Notes: generated from the letters alone by a model not told the origin. Positions 8,525 to 17,850 are shown, numbered from the stretch's first letter. The stretch is 64,000 nt of DNA from Alcaligenaceae bacterium (GCA_013416405.1 JACCET010000001.1:248001-312000), one strand, 5' to 3'. A program made the numbers and translations.

Positions 8525-10297
8525 TTATGATGTCGGCATTTCCAGATCACAGTGCCGGCAAGATACTTGGGCGGCGTGCATAGCCGCGATGTAGCCGAAT
8601 GTCATGGCCGGGCCGATTTGCGCACCTGCTCCGGGGTACTCGCCCCCGAATATGGAATCCGCATCGTTCCCGCAGGCATATAGACCCGCCAGCGCCTGTC
8701 CATCGTGATCGAGTACTTGCGCATGCTTGTTGACCGCCAGACCCAGGCTGGTTCCCAAAGGAGTGGGATAGACTTTGACTGCGAAAAAGGGGGCCTTGCC
8801 GACCTCGCCCAGGCAAGGATTGGGCTGGCGGCCTGGGTCTCCGTTGGTGCGCTCGTACAGCGTCCCTCCCTTGTTGAAGTCGTCATCGACTCCCGAGCGG
8901 GCATGGCGGTTGTAGCGCTCCACAGTTGCTGCGAGTGCATCTGGATCAATCTTAAGCTTGACTGCCAACGCTTCGAGCGTCGCCGCCGAAATCAGATAGC
9001 CATTTTGAATGTGGCGACGAATGTTCAATGCTTGCGGCCGGATCATGCCAAGGCCAAACTTCCATAGAAAATGTCGGTCGCAAATGAGGATGGCGGGAAT
9101 GGAGGGCGTTTCCGCATTCGACCTATACATCGCACGGGTGAACTCATGATAGGAAACCGCTTCGTTCACAAAGCGCTTTCCAGCGGCGTTCACTGCGATC
9201 AACCCGGGCTTGGGCCTATCCAGCACGATATGCGGGTAGACAGCGGTCGAGCCATCTTTGCGCTGTGCCATGGATGAGGGAAACCATAAGGCATTGTCTA
9301 TGGAACCGTGGCCCATTGCGGCTCCGACCTTCAGGGCTAGTTGTATGGTTGTGCCGGTGCTGCCTGGACAGGCCGGTGTATATTGTGCCACTGGGCTGGG
9401 CAAGTATTGGTCACGCATGTCTTGGCTTGCTGGGAAGCCGCCGCCAGCCAGGATGACGCCACGGCTGGCTTTAATTTTTTCCTGCCTGCCTTGATGCATG
9501 ACTTCAATGCCGATGATCTTTCCGCAGTCAACGATCAGTCGCTGGGTAGTAGCCTGCAGCCATATATCGACCCTATGATCCAGCAGGCTCTTGTACAAGC
9601 GTCCTGCCAGGGCGTTGCCCAGTACCAGCCGTGTGCCGCGCCGGTATCGCAGCCTGTCCATGAAATGACGACTCAACAGCCGGATGCCCAGACCGATTGC
9701 GCCCAAGGACTTGAACCCGCGCAACAGCAAGGTGGCTTCCCCCCGGGTCACCATCATGCCGCCCAGGATGGTCAGTTCGGGAATGGGAGGTCGGAGTTGA
9801 CCGAAATGTCTGCCCAGCAAGCGCCCATCGAAAGCCAGAGGCTCCAGGGGACGGCCGCCTGTGCCCGCACCCGGGAGGTCGTGGTGGTAATCGGGCATAC
9901 CGGGATAGGCTTTGAAACGAACATCGGACTGCTCTTGCAGATATCGCAGCATGTTCGGGCCTTCCGCAAGAAAGGCCTGCCGCAGTGAACGGTCAGCCCG
10001 ATCGCCGATCAGTGCATCCAGATATTTCATGGACTGTTCCGCATCGTCGGTCATGCCCAGGTTCCGCATGTGCGGATTGTCGGGAATCCAGGTGGTGCCT
10101 GACGAGTACGCGGCGGTGCCGCCCACGGTTTCACTTTTCTCGACCAGCAGCGTTCTCAATCCTTTTGTGGCTGCGACCAGCGCCGCGGTCATGCCGCCGG
10201 CGCCGGCTCCCAGGACGATGACATCAAAATGCTGGTTCCAATCAGTGGGTGCGGAGACAGGCTGGGGCAGGCTTATGCCGGTGTCGAGCGTAGACAT
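8525..10297 (-). CDS. FAD-dependent dehydrogenase, KstD/FAD_binding_2 family
   Basis: A 590-residue flavoprotein of the fumarate reductase / 3-ketosteroid dehydrogenase family. The FAD dinucleotide motif is VIVLGAGAGGMTAA (GAGAGG at 30-35) with Glu53 at the end of beta strand 2. A conserved GGTAAYSSGTTWIP segment follows, and the C-terminal flavin closure reads GGEYPGAGAQIGPAMTFG. Relatives remove hydrogens next to a ketone in ring substrates. It lies 12 bases downstream of the SDR gene and 15 bases upstream of the sugar-binding-like gene, in one operon. The substrate is unknown; a cyclic ketone or enone is a reasonable guess. Confidence 0.85.
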   Translation of the reverse strand: MSTLDTGISLPQPVSAPTDWNQHFDVIVLGAGAGGMTAALVAATKGLRTLLVEKSETVGGTAAYSSGTTWIPDNPHMRNLGMTDDAEQSMKYLDALIGDRADRSLRQAFLAEGPNMLRYLQEQSDVRFKAYPGMPDYHHDLPGAGTGGRPLEPLAFDGRLLGRHFGQLRPPIPELTILGGMMVTRGEATLLLRGFKSLGAIGLGIRLLSRHFMDRLRYRRGTRLVLGNALAGRLYKSLLDHRVDIWLQATTQRLIVDCGKIIGIEVMHQGRQEKIKASRGVILAGGGFPASQDMRDQYLPSPVAQYTPACPGSTGTTIQLALKVGAAMGHGSIDNALWFPSSMAQRKDGSTAVYPHIVLDRPKPGLIAVNAAGKRFVNEAVSYHEFTRAMYRSNAETPSIPAILICDRHFLWKFGLGMIRPQALNIRRHIQNGYLISAATLEALAVKLKIDPDALAATVERYNRHARSGVDDDFNKGGTLYERTNGDPGRQPNPCLGEVGKAPFFAVKVYPTPLGTSLGLAVNKHAQVLDHDGQALAGLYACGNDADSIFGGEYPGAGAQIGPAMTFGYIAAMHAAQVSCRHCDLEMPTS

Positions 10298-10309
10298 GGA
10301 AGAGTATGT

Positions 10310-11023
10310 TCAGATCATGCCGCCGTTGGGCTGGAAAATCTGGCCGTGCACCCAAGAAGCACGATCAGACGCCAAGAAGCTGACAGCCTCGGCGACTTCC
10401 CGGGGTTGGCCTATGCGGTTAAATGGACTCATGCCTGCTGCGCGAGCCTTGGCTTCATCGGTTTTACCGGCATTGAACAAGTCGGTTTCGACCGGGCCCG
10501 GAGCCACGGCATTGACCCGAATATGGCGCGCAGCCAGCTCTTTGGCCATGGAACGCACCAGGCTTTCCACCGCTGCCTTTGACGCGGTGTAGGGTCCACC
10601 TCCGGGAACAGCGTGGCGCACCATGGATGTCGTGATGGCGATGATGCTGCCACCGTCACGCGTACTGCGCGCCGCTTCACCCAGAATATTGAAAGCGCCA
10701 AACAAATTCACGTCCATCAGATCCTGAAAGGCCTGGTGCCCGAACTGCGCCAAAGGGGCAGGTGGAACGTTGATGCCGGCATTGGCAACCACGCAGTCGG
10801 GCATGGCGCCAAAATCACGCTCCACCGCTTTGAAGACGTCGGCAACAGCCTGAGGATCGCGTACATCGACCTGGTAGGCCTTCGTGTTCTCCGGGGCATC
10901 GTCCACGGGGCCCTGCGCTACATAGGTCCATGCAACATTGAAGCCGTCGCGCAGCAAGCTGGCGACGCAGGCGGCTCCTATTCCGCGGGAGCCACCAAAT
11001 ACAAGGGCAGTTTTCTGATTCAT
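10310..11023 (-). CDS. SDR family NAD(P)-dependent oxidoreductase
   Basis: A 237-residue classical short-chain dehydrogenase with cofactor motif GGSRGIG (10-16), NAG (81-83), and catalytic Ser133, Tyr145 and Lys149 (YTASK). The C-terminal half has the usual PGPVETDLF segment. I chose the ATG at 11023 because it gives the standard start MNQKTALVFGG; an upstream extension would overlap the cupin gene. It probably interconverts an alcohol and a ketone in the pathway encoded by this operon. Confidence 0.88.
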   Translation of the reverse strand: MNQKTALVFGGSRGIGAACVASLLRDGFNVAWTYVAQGPVDDAPENTKAYQVDVRDPQAVADVFKAVERDFGAMPDCVVANAGINVPPAPLAQFGHQAFQDLMDVNLFGAFNILGEAARSTRDGGSIIAITTSMVRHAVPGGGPYTASKAAVESLVRSMAKELAARHIRVNAVAPGPVETDLFNAGKTDEAKARAAGMSPFNRIGQPREVAEAVSFLASDRASWVHGQIFQPNGGMI

Positions 11024-11037
11024 GGTTGGGTTTCTCG

Positions 11038-11448
11038 TCAGATACAGGGTTCGTTGTCGGTCGGAGGGCTGGTGATGACCAGGAACACCAGGGTTTCGAC
11101 CCCCGTGCAATGAAATTCGTGTACAACGCCGGGAGGAATGAAGGTGACATCATTTGCCCTGACCAGCCTGCGCTCGCCATCGACGATCAGCACACCTTCT
11201 CCGCTGAGTACGTGATAGATCTGCTCCTGAACCTTGTGCACATGCGCTTCGACGTGCGCACCCGGCTCATAGCATGAAATGCGGTGATCAAGGTAACGGC
11301 TGCCAACGGTTTCAGGGCTGACAATCGCTTTGGACAGGGCCTGGTTGAAGTGGCCGGGGTACTGTACCCAAAGTAACTCTCCAAGATTACGCGTAACGGC
11401 CTTGCCGGTCGAAGACTGGTCCATTGTTGATGGTGCGGAGGTTTTCAT
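11038..11448 (-). CDS. Cupin domain protein
   Basis: A 136-residue single-cupin protein. Motif 1 carries His69, His71 and His79 (PGAHVEAHVHKVQEQIYHV) and motif 2 is IPPGVVHEFHCTG with His110, so metal ligands are present. Small cupins of this kind act as isomerases, dioxygenases or stabilising proteins in catabolic operons. The gene sits 14 bases upstream of the SDR gene and 30 bases downstream of the ThDP enzyme. The exact reaction cannot be read from sequence. Confidence 0.82.
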   Translation of the reverse strand: MKTSAPSTMDQSSTGKAVTRNLGELLWVQYPGHFNQALSKAIVSPETVGSRYLDHRISCYEPGAHVEAHVHKVQEQIYHVLSGEGVLIVDGERRLVRANDVTFIPPGVVHEFHCTGVETLVFLVITSPPTDNEPCI

Positions 11449-11478
11449 TGTGTGCTCTCAGCGTAAACAAATGCCTGC

Positions 11479-13257
11479 TCAGGCGATATATGGCTTCCCA
11501 TAGGCCGGTTCAGGGCTACCCAGCGGAGGCAGCTGCCAGGTACCGGTCGAGGTGGGGCGTACATTGGCATCGACATGAACGTCGATGACGCATGGGCGAC
11601 GATTCTTGAGCGCCTGTTCGATCGCGCCACGCAAATGCTGCGGATGGGTGACCGTCATGCCGTCTGCACCGCAGGCACGAGCCCAGGCGGCAAAGTCGGG
11701 GTTGTACGACTGGCCTGTCTGGCCATGGTAGAAAGCAGTGCCAATCTCCCGGCCGTCGAACAGGCCGTACTGCAAATCGCGGATAGCACCCCAGGCAAAG
11801 TTGTTCCAGATGATCCAGACCACGGGCAGGTTGTATTCGACGGCGGTACATAAGACATATGGAGTCATGGTGAAGCCGCCGTCGCCCACTACTGCTACGC
11901 AAGGACGGTCGGGGGCGGCCAACTGCGCCCCCAATATGCCGCATACACCGAAACCCATCGATGAATAGCCCCAGCTATTGAGCATGCTTTGCGGGCGGCG
12001 TGCCTTCCAGAACTGCATGAACCAATTGTGATGCACACCAGAGTCCAGCGACAAAATCGCATCGTCGGGCAGCATTTCCTGCACGGCGCCCACAACGAAC
12101 TCCGGGCGCAGCGGAGAGGTGGAATCTTCAAAATGAGGCTTCACGAAAGAATCCCATTCAGCTTGCCAACCGCTGATGTCCTGCCGCCATTGCCCATAGC
12201 TGGCTGATTCGATTTCCTTGCGCGCCGCGACACCATTCAGAAGCTGCCGCATGAATACTTTCGCGTCGGCAACAATACCGATGGTGGGAGGGTAGTTGCG
12301 GCCCAGCTCAGTTGGGTCAATATCCACGTGCACCAGTTTTGTCCTGGGGAAATTCCATGAATAGCCCACATGCCATGTCGAAGACGACCGATCATCAAAA
12401 CGGGTGCCGACGGTAATGACAAGATCGGCGTGGCGACCAGCCTGGTTGGCAGGGTAAGCGCCATTGCGCCCGATAAAGCCAAGGGCCAGCGGGTCGTCCA
12501 TGGGCACGCAACCCATGCCATTGGGCGACGTAATGACGGGGATGCCCAGGCGTTGTGTCAACTCGGTCAGCTCGGGGCCGGCCTCGGCCAGTGTTGCACC
12601 ATGACCAATGAAGAACACTGGACGCTGCGCCGCTGCGAGCAGGTTCACCACTGCTGTGATGTCCTGTTCCGATGCTCCTGGCCGCGGAGCGTTGTCCAGA
12701 CGGGAGGCCGCCGGCAATTCGACGTCCGCTTCTTCCTGGAATACGTTGTAGGGAATATCTATATTCACAGGACCTGGTCGGCCTGTGACCATGGTGTCCA
12801 TGGCTTGCCGCAGCGCCAGGGGCAGCATGTCGACACGGGTGGGCTGGAAAGAGCGCTTGACGACTGGGCGCATGACCGACGCGAAGTCGGCCTGGTTGTG
12901 CGCGTACAGCTCCTGGAACGGAGCGCGGTTGTGCTGCGATGTAGGTACGTTGGCAGTGATGGCCAGAAATGCCGATGAGTCGGCAAGCGCGGTTGCCAGA
13001 GACATTACCATGTTGGCCGAGCCCGGGCCTGTCGAGGTCAGGGTCGCCACGGGACGGTGTTTGACGCGATAATAGGCATCGGCCATATGGCCGGCGCACT
13101 GTTCATGGCGTGGGGAAATCAGCTTGACCTTGTCCCGTACCGAGTGCAGCGCATCGAGTATGCCAACATTGCCGTGACCGCAAATGCCAAATACGTATGG
13201 CACTTCTTCCTTGACCAGATATTCGGCGATCAGTTCGCCACCTTTCATTTTGGGCAT
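11479..13257 (-). CDS. Thiamine-diphosphate-dependent enzyme, acetolactate synthase-like
   Basis: A 592-residue enzyme with the three-domain layout of the ALS/benzoylformate decarboxylase superfamily. The cofactor-activating glutamate is Glu52 (RHEQCAGHMADAY). The ThDP-Mg motif starts with GDG at 458 and ends with Asn485-Asn486. The family includes acetolactate synthases, decarboxylases, sulfoacetaldehyde acetyltransferase, and ring-opening diketone hydrolases (cyclohexane-1,2-dione hydrolase, IolD). No small ALS regulatory subunit is nearby and an aldehyde dehydrogenase is next door. A catabolic C-C lyase releasing an aldehyde therefore fits better than branched-chain amino acid synthesis. 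The substrate is unproven. Confidence 0.85.
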   Translation of the reverse strand: MPKMKGGELIAEYLVKEEVPYVFGICGHGNVGILDALHSVRDKVKLISPRHEQCAGHMADAYYRVKHRPVATLTSTGPGSANMVMSLATALADSSAFLAITANVPTSQHNRAPFQELYAHNQADFASVMRPVVKRSFQPTRVDMLPLALRQAMDTMVTGRPGPVNIDIPYNVFQEEADVELPAASRLDNAPRPGASEQDITAVVNLLAAAQRPVFFIGHGATLAEAGPELTELTQRLGIPVITSPNGMGCVPMDDPLALGFIGRNGAYPANQAGRHADLVITVGTRFDDRSSSTWHVGYSWNFPRTKLVHVDIDPTELGRNYPPTIGIVADAKVFMRQLLNGVAARKEIESASYGQWRQDISGWQAEWDSFVKPHFEDSTSPLRPEFVVGAVQEMLPDDAILSLDSGVHHNWFMQFWKARRPQSMLNSWGYSSMGFGVCGILGAQLAAPDRPCVAVVGDGGFTMTPYVLCTAVEYNLPVVWIIWNNFAWGAIRDLQYGLFDGREIGTAFYHGQTGQSYNPDFAAWARACGADGMTVTHPQHLRGAIEQALKNRRPCVIDVHVDANVRPTSTGTWQLPPLGSPEPAYGKPYIA

Positions 13258-13286
13258 AATCTACTCCTGTGCAATTTTTCTACGGG

Positions 13287-14720
13287 CTAGGCCAATAAGG
13301 TTACTACGCGTTCTTCGCTCATTTCGCGAATTGCATGACGCGGTCCTTCACGACCGAAACCGCTATCCTTGGATCCACCATACGGCATGACGTCGACACG
13401 CGAGCTGGACGTCTCGTTGATATGGACACCACCTACTTGCAGTTTGCGCGCCGCATGCAATGCCTGATCCAGCCTGTTCGTAAACAGGCCCGTGGCCAAG
13501 CCGTAGGGTGTGGCATTGACATGTGCAATGGCCTCATCCATCGAATCGAATGGAATCAGCGACATCACGGGTCCGAAGATCTCCTCGCACCTGACGGACA
13601 GTGCGGGATCGACATCGGCCAACAGGGTGGGAGGGACGACGCTGCCTGCACGTGATCCGCCGGCCAGGCGTCGTGCGCCTCGGTCCATTGCCATGTTGAT
13701 CCAGTCATCGATGCGCTCGGCAGCCGCCAGGCTGATGACGGGGCCTACAACGGTTTCCGGCTCGGCCGGATCGCCATAAGGCAGCGCCGCAACCAAGGAC
13801 GCCAGCCGCTGCTCGACTTGGGGCGCTATAGAACGGTGGACCAGCAGGTTCTGGATGGAGGTGCATACCTGTCCTGCCTTGCGGTAGGCGGCATTGACGA
13901 CTTTGGGAAGGGCAAGATCCAGGTCGGCATCCTGGGCCAGGATAGTAAAGGCGATGCTGCCCAGTTCCATCTGGGTACGGCGCAGTCCGGCGCACTGTTG
14001 GATGTGGCGCCCGATTTGCGTGCTGCCGGTAAAGGCATAGAAATGGACGGCAGGGCTGTCAAGCAGCCACTGGGCGACTTCTGCGTCGCCGTGGACGACG
14101 CAGAGCAGGCCCGGAGGAAGGCCTGCCTCAAGCAGGCATTCAGCCATGATGACGGACGGCGTGGGCGCATGGGCCGATGGCTTCAGCAGCACGGCATTGC
14201 CGGCCGCCAGCGCTGGCGCAACCTTGTGGGCGACGGTATTCAATGGCGCATTGAACGGAGTAATTGCGCACACCACGCCCAGGGGCACCCGCAGCGTGAA
14301 TCCTATGCGTCCGGCTTGGTTCGGCGCTCCTTCAACAGGAATCATCTCGCCGGTCAGGTTTCGGGCTTCTTCCGCCGACAGACGGAAGGTTTGTATGCTG
14401 CGTGCAACTTCGCCTTCAGCATCTTTCCGGGGAAAGCCCACTTCCTGGATCAGTGCGGCGACAAGGTCTTCTTTGCGCTGCTCCAGAATGGTGGCGGTGC
14501 GATCAAGAATCGCTCCCCGTTCCTGTGCAGTCAAGCTGCAGGATTGGAAAGCGGCATTATTGATTGCGATGGCATGATGAACTTGTTCACGGTCGGGTAG
14601 ATGCAATGTTTTCCAGGAAGCCTGGGTGTATTTGTTCAATACTGGCCGGGTTTCGTTTCCCGCCAACCATTGACCATCGATCAACAACAAGCAGTCAGGC
14701 AGTTTCTGGTGTGTGCTCAT
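13287..14720 (-). CDS. NAD(P)-dependent aldehyde dehydrogenase
   Basis: A 477-residue ALDH with catalytic Cys286 (KAGQVCTSIQ), general base Glu252 (MELGS, where most relatives have ELGG) and transition-state Asn157 (TPFNAPLN). The nucleotide-binding segment KPSAHAP and FTGSTQIGR are intact. It should oxidise the aldehyde made by the neighbouring ThDP enzyme to a carboxylic acid. It starts 17 bases after the Bug receptor gene and ends 29 bases before the ThDP gene. Confidence 0.9.
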   Translation of the reverse strand: MSTHQKLPDCLLLIDGQWLAGNETRPVLNKYTQASWKTLHLPDREQVHHAIAINNAAFQSCSLTAQERGAILDRTATILEQRKEDLVAALIQEVGFPRKDAEGEVARSIQTFRLSAEEARNLTGEMIPVEGAPNQAGRIGFTLRVPLGVVCAITPFNAPLNTVAHKVAPALAAGNAVLLKPSAHAPTPSVIMAECLLEAGLPPGLLCVVHGDAEVAQWLLDSPAVHFYAFTGSTQIGRHIQQCAGLRRTQMELGSIAFTILAQDADLDLALPKVVNAAYRKAGQVCTSIQNLLVHRSIAPQVEQRLASLVAALPYGDPAEPETVVGPVISLAAAERIDDWINMAMDRGARRLAGGSRAGSVVPPTLLADVDPALSVRCEEIFGPVMSLIPFDSMDEAIAHVNATPYGLATGLFTNRLDQALHAARKLQVGGVHINETSSSRVDVMPYGGSKDSGFGREGPRHAIREMSEERVVTLLA

Positions 14721-14737
14721 TTTCGTTTCTACGCTAC

Positions 14738-15694
14738 TTAATCGAGTTGAATGTTGGCGGCCTTGATAACCTTGGTCCAGCGCTCTGCTTCCATTTTGTT
14801 CCGTGCGATGGCTTCTTCCTGGCTGGCCACTATCGTGTCCACGCCCAGGGCATTCATCCGTTTCTCAAACTCCGGCGACTTCACGACTTCATTGATATCG
14901 GCATTCAGTTTTTTCTGAATATCGGAAGGGACCCCTGCTGCGACTGAAATCGTGTACCAGAGCGTCATGAAATAATCGGGAACGCCGGCCTCGGCAATCG
15001 TTGGCAGGTCAGGAAAAGTGGGGGAACGTTCCTTGCCGGTCACCGCCAGGGCCCGCACACGGCCGGTGTCGAGTGCCTTGGTCGCCGTCACGCCAGTTTC
15101 GAAGTTCATATCGACTTGTCCACCCAGTAGAGCGGTCAAGGCAGGTGCGCCGCCCCGAAACGGGATGGGCGTGATATCGACCTGGGCTACATATTTGAAT
15201 AGTTCGGCGGCCATATGCGTGCCGGAGCCCACACCTGCGGATCCATAGTTCAGCTTGCCGGGCCTGGCGCGTGCGTCATCGACCAGGGCTTGTACGGATT
15301 TAAAAGGTGATGTGTCGGGTACGATCAGCACATTCGGTGCCTCGGCAAACATGGCGACCGGAACCAGGTCGGTCGCCGGGTTGTAGCGCAAGTTCTTGTA
15401 CATGGCGTATGAGCCATTATGAGCGATCGTGCCCAGCATCAAGGTGTAGCCGTCGGACGCTTGCTTGAGCACGTGGTCGGCACCGATATGGCCGCCCGCG
15501 CCGCCGCGATTCTCAACGACGACAGGGTGGTCGTAACGGATGGTCAGCCCCTCGGCGACGAGCCTGGCCAGCGTGTCGGCCGATCCGCCGGCAGGGTAGG
15601 GCACGACCAATGTAATAGTGCGGTCCGGATAGGCGGCATGCGCTGTGGTGGCCAATATCGATGTGCAAAGCAGGGTGGTAAGTAGCTTTATCAT
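14738..15694 (-). CDS. Bug-family tripartite tricarboxylate transporter receptor (first of a tandem pair)
   Basis: A 318-residue periplasmic receptor with a signal peptide (about 20 residues, ending TTAHA before AYPDRTITL) and the Bug landmarks VVPYPAGGSADTLARL, VENRGGAGG, GSAGVGSGTHMAAELFK and IPFRGGAPALTALLGGQVD. Bug proteins bind carboxylates by two loops with backbone contacts. No TctA/TctB membrane partner lies nearby, as is common for this greatly expanded family in Alcaligenaceae. Its place in the operon suggests the ligand is the pathway substrate or a product. Confidence 0.93.
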   Translation of the reverse strand: MIKLLTTLLCTSILATTAHAAYPDRTITLVVPYPAGGSADTLARLVAEGLTIRYDHPVVVENRGGAGGHIGADHVLKQASDGYTLMLGTIAHNGSYAMYKNLRYNPATDLVPVAMFAEAPNVLIVPDTSPFKSVQALVDDARARPGKLNYGSAGVGSGTHMAAELFKYVAQVDITPIPFRGGAPALTALLGGQVDMNFETGVTATKALDTGRVRALAVTGKERSPTFPDLPTIAEAGVPDYFMTLWYTISVAAGVPSDIQKKLNADINEVVKSPEFEKRMNALGVDTIVASQEEAIARNKMEAERWTKVIKAANIQLD

Positions 15695-15718
15695 TTGGGT
15701 AAGTCTCCGAAGGAATTC

Positions 15719-16711
15719 TTAGTCGAGTTTGATGCCGGACGATTCAATGACTTTGCTCCATTTTTCAGTTTCGCTGACAAAGGTGCTGCGCGCCTCTTCG
15801 GGTGTGCTGGCGATCAGCGTGATGCCCATGTCCAGCAACCGCTCTTTCATTTCCGGCGTGGACATGACTGTGCGGATATCGCCAGACAACTTGTTGACTA
15901 TTGCAGGGGATACCTCACTGTCCATGGCGACAGAAAACCAGGAGCCGGCGTCATAGCCGGGGACGCCCGACTCGGCGATTGTTGGTGTATCGGGAATCAA
16001 AGGGTGACGGTCTTTGCTGGTAATGGCCAGCATGCGCAGTTTGCCGCTTTTGACGTGGGGGTAACCGGTAGGCAGATTGTCGAACATGACATCAACGCGT
16101 TCGCCTATCATGTCGATCAGGGCTGGGCCACTTCCCTTGTAGGGGACATAAGTCAGCTTGGATCCGATCAACTGCTCGTACAGGGCAGTCACCATATGCA
16201 CCGACGAACCGGGTCCGGCAGTTGCGTAGTTGAGTTCGCCCGGATGAGCCTTTTCGTAGGCTAACAGCTCTTCAAATGTTTTGAAACGGGAGTTGGCGGG
16301 TACCAGGACAATGTTGGGCGACGCGCCCAGCACCATGGCTGGTTGCAGGTCCTTGACCGGATCGTAAGAAAGTTTGCTATAGCTGCTATAGGCAGCATGT
16401 ATGCCTATCGTGCCCAACAACATTGTGTAGCCGTCAGCCTCGGTCTTGGACACCAGGTTCGCGCCCACGTGACCGCTGGCACCCGGGCGATTCTCAACGA
16501 CAACCGGTTGCGTATACAGCGTACCGAGCTGATCGGCAACCAGCCGGCCCAGTAGGTCAGTGATGCCCCCAGGGGCAAAGGGAACAACCATGTGTATGGG
16601 CTGGTTCGGGTAGTCGTTCAAATCGGTTTGACTGGCCACGCAGCTGCCTTGCAGGGCAAGAATAGCCACGATGCTGCTTGCCCATATGCGGGCCCTGAAT
16701 AACGGCTTCAT
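15719..16711 (-). CDS. Bug-family tripartite tricarboxylate transporter receptor (second of a tandem pair)
   Basis: A 330-residue periplasmic receptor with a cleavable signal and Bug motifs VVPFAPGGITDLLGRL, VENRPGASGHVGANL and ATAGPGSSVHMVTALYEQ. It shares general layout with the neighbouring Bug protein, including a near-identical C-terminus WSKVIESSGIKLD versus WTKVIKAANIQLD. The two probably arose by an old duplication. This is the first gene of the operon after the LysR gene, with a 203-base regulatory spacer upstream. Confidence 0.93.
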   Translation of the reverse strand: MKPLFRARIWASSIVAILALQGSCVASQTDLNDYPNQPIHMVVPFAPGGITDLLGRLVADQLGTLYTQPVVVENRPGASGHVGANLVSKTEADGYTMLLGTIGIHAAYSSYSKLSYDPVKDLQPAMVLGASPNIVLVPANSRFKTFEELLAYEKAHPGELNYATAGPGSSVHMVTALYEQLIGSKLTYVPYKGSGPALIDMIGERVDVMFDNLPTGYPHVKSGKLRMLAITSKDRHPLIPDTPTIAESGVPGYDAGSWFSVAMDSEVSPAIVNKLSGDIRTVMSTPEMKERLLDMGITLIASTPEEARSTFVSETEKWSKVIESSGIKLD

Positions 16712-16837
16712 CGTATTGTCTCCGGATAGTTATTAGGTGATTGCGATGCGCTTTGGCTTCAATCTGCCATGGCGATACCCCAACGCACTCATTGTAGGTA
16801 GTGACCGGAGAGACGAAAAATACTGTTTTCCTTGATA

Positions 16838-16860
16838 GGGTATAAGCAGAATGTATAGCC
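16838..16860. promoter_or_regulatory. Candidate LysR operator (inverted repeat)
   Basis: GGGTATA at 16838-16844 and TATAGCC at 16854-16860 form an inverted repeat (one mismatch per arm) with a 9-base spacer. It contains the T-N11-A type core expected for LysR-family sites. It lies 127 bases upstream of the first Bug gene, in the spacer between that operon and the LysR gene. Confidence 0.45.
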
Positions 16861-16914
16861 CATCATCGTTGCGGGAGCAGCGGCTCTATTCTAACGGGTG
16901 ATTGACCGGGTGCT

Positions 16915-17850
16915 TCAGAGAAGTTTGACGGCAGGCCATTTTTTTGTTTCGACCAATGTGCGCACCAGCTGTTTGATTTCTGCAGCAATAAGCGCGGCAG
17001 CCGGCGAGAGCAGCGTTTCCTGGGCGGTATAGAGATAATTGCGCCGATTCAACGTGGCATCGGACAAGCTTATGGCACGCCAGTTACCCCGTTGACTTCC
17101 TTTGTTTAGCAAGGCTGCCATGGGCTTAATGGTGGCACCCATGTCGTCCGCCACACAATTCATGAGTAGTGAGAGTGAATCGATTTCCGCGATGATGTGG
17201 GGTGTAAGATTGCGGGTCTCGAATTCGTTGGCAATGCGCTGGCGCAGGCCGTGCGAGCTTGTGGGCAGGATAAGAGGCAGCCTGGCGGCTTCGGCTAGCG
17301 TAATTTTGGTGCGACGGCTGGCAATCAGCTTGCTGGAAGCCGATATCATGACGAAAAGTTCTTCTTCGATAATGGGTGTTTTTGACAGGTCGGGGGCAGC
17401 CGCCGCATTGAAAAGCATGGCCATATCCAACTGGCCTGAACGCAGCATCTGGCTGAGATGCCCGCTCATGCCTTCCACGACGTTTAGCAATATGCCCGGA
17501 TAGCGCGCCCGTATGGCGGTGACCAGTGGCTGGCCCAGCGCCGACATAGTGGTGGATGGCAAGCCTATGGAAACCATTCCCTTGACCTCGTTGCTCTCTT
17601 GCCTTGCGATGGAAAGAGCCTGATCGATCTGGCGAAGAATGAACTTGGCATGGTGATAAAGGGCAAGCCCATTTTCTGTTGGCGTCACGCCTTTGTGCGA
17701 GCGAATCAGCAGCGGTTTGCCCACTTCTTCTTCCAGCTTGGCCAATTGCAGGCTCAAGCCGGGCTGGGCAATGAAGAGCTGGCGTGAAGCCTTGGCAAAA
17801 CTGCCGCTTTCAACAATTTGTGCGTAATATCGAAGTTGGCGGAAGTCCAT
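16915..17850 (-). CDS. LysR family transcriptional regulator of the Bug/ThDP operon
   Basis: A 311-residue LysR protein: N-terminal winged HTH (MDFRQLRYYAQIVESGSFAKA, then QPGLSLQLAKLEEEVG) and a C-terminal effector domain. I chose the ATG at 17850 because it gives the canonical MDFRQLRYY start; the only in-frame codon just upstream is a TTG four residues earlier. It points the same way as the catabolic operon and is separated from it by a 203-base spacer containing a candidate operator. It probably activates that operon in response to a pathway compound. Confidence 0.9.
   Translation of the reverse strand: MDFRQLRYYAQIVESGSFAKASRQLFIAQPGLSLQLAKLEEEVGKPLLIRSHKGVTPTENGLALYHHAKFILRQIDQALSIARQESNEVKGMVSIGLPSTTMSALGQPLVTAIRARYPGILLNVVEGMSGHLSQMLRSGQLDMAMLFNAAAAPDLSKTPIIEEELFVMISASSKLIASRRTKITLAEAARLPLILPTSSHGLRQRIANEFETRNLTPHIIAEIDSLSLLMNCVADDMGATIKPMAALLNKGSQRGNWRAISLSDATLNRRNYLYTAQETLLSPAAALIAAEIKQLVRTLVETKKWPAVKLL

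Noticed and set aside
9341-9988. 215-residue plus-strand frame opposite the flavoprotein
   Set aside because: Shadow of a well-supported gene. Rich in Gln/Pro without a domain.
13818-14600. 260-residue plus-strand frame opposite the aldehyde dehydrogenase
   Set aside because: The minus-strand ALDH has all catalytic residues. The opposite frame is low-complexity and has no ribosome site.
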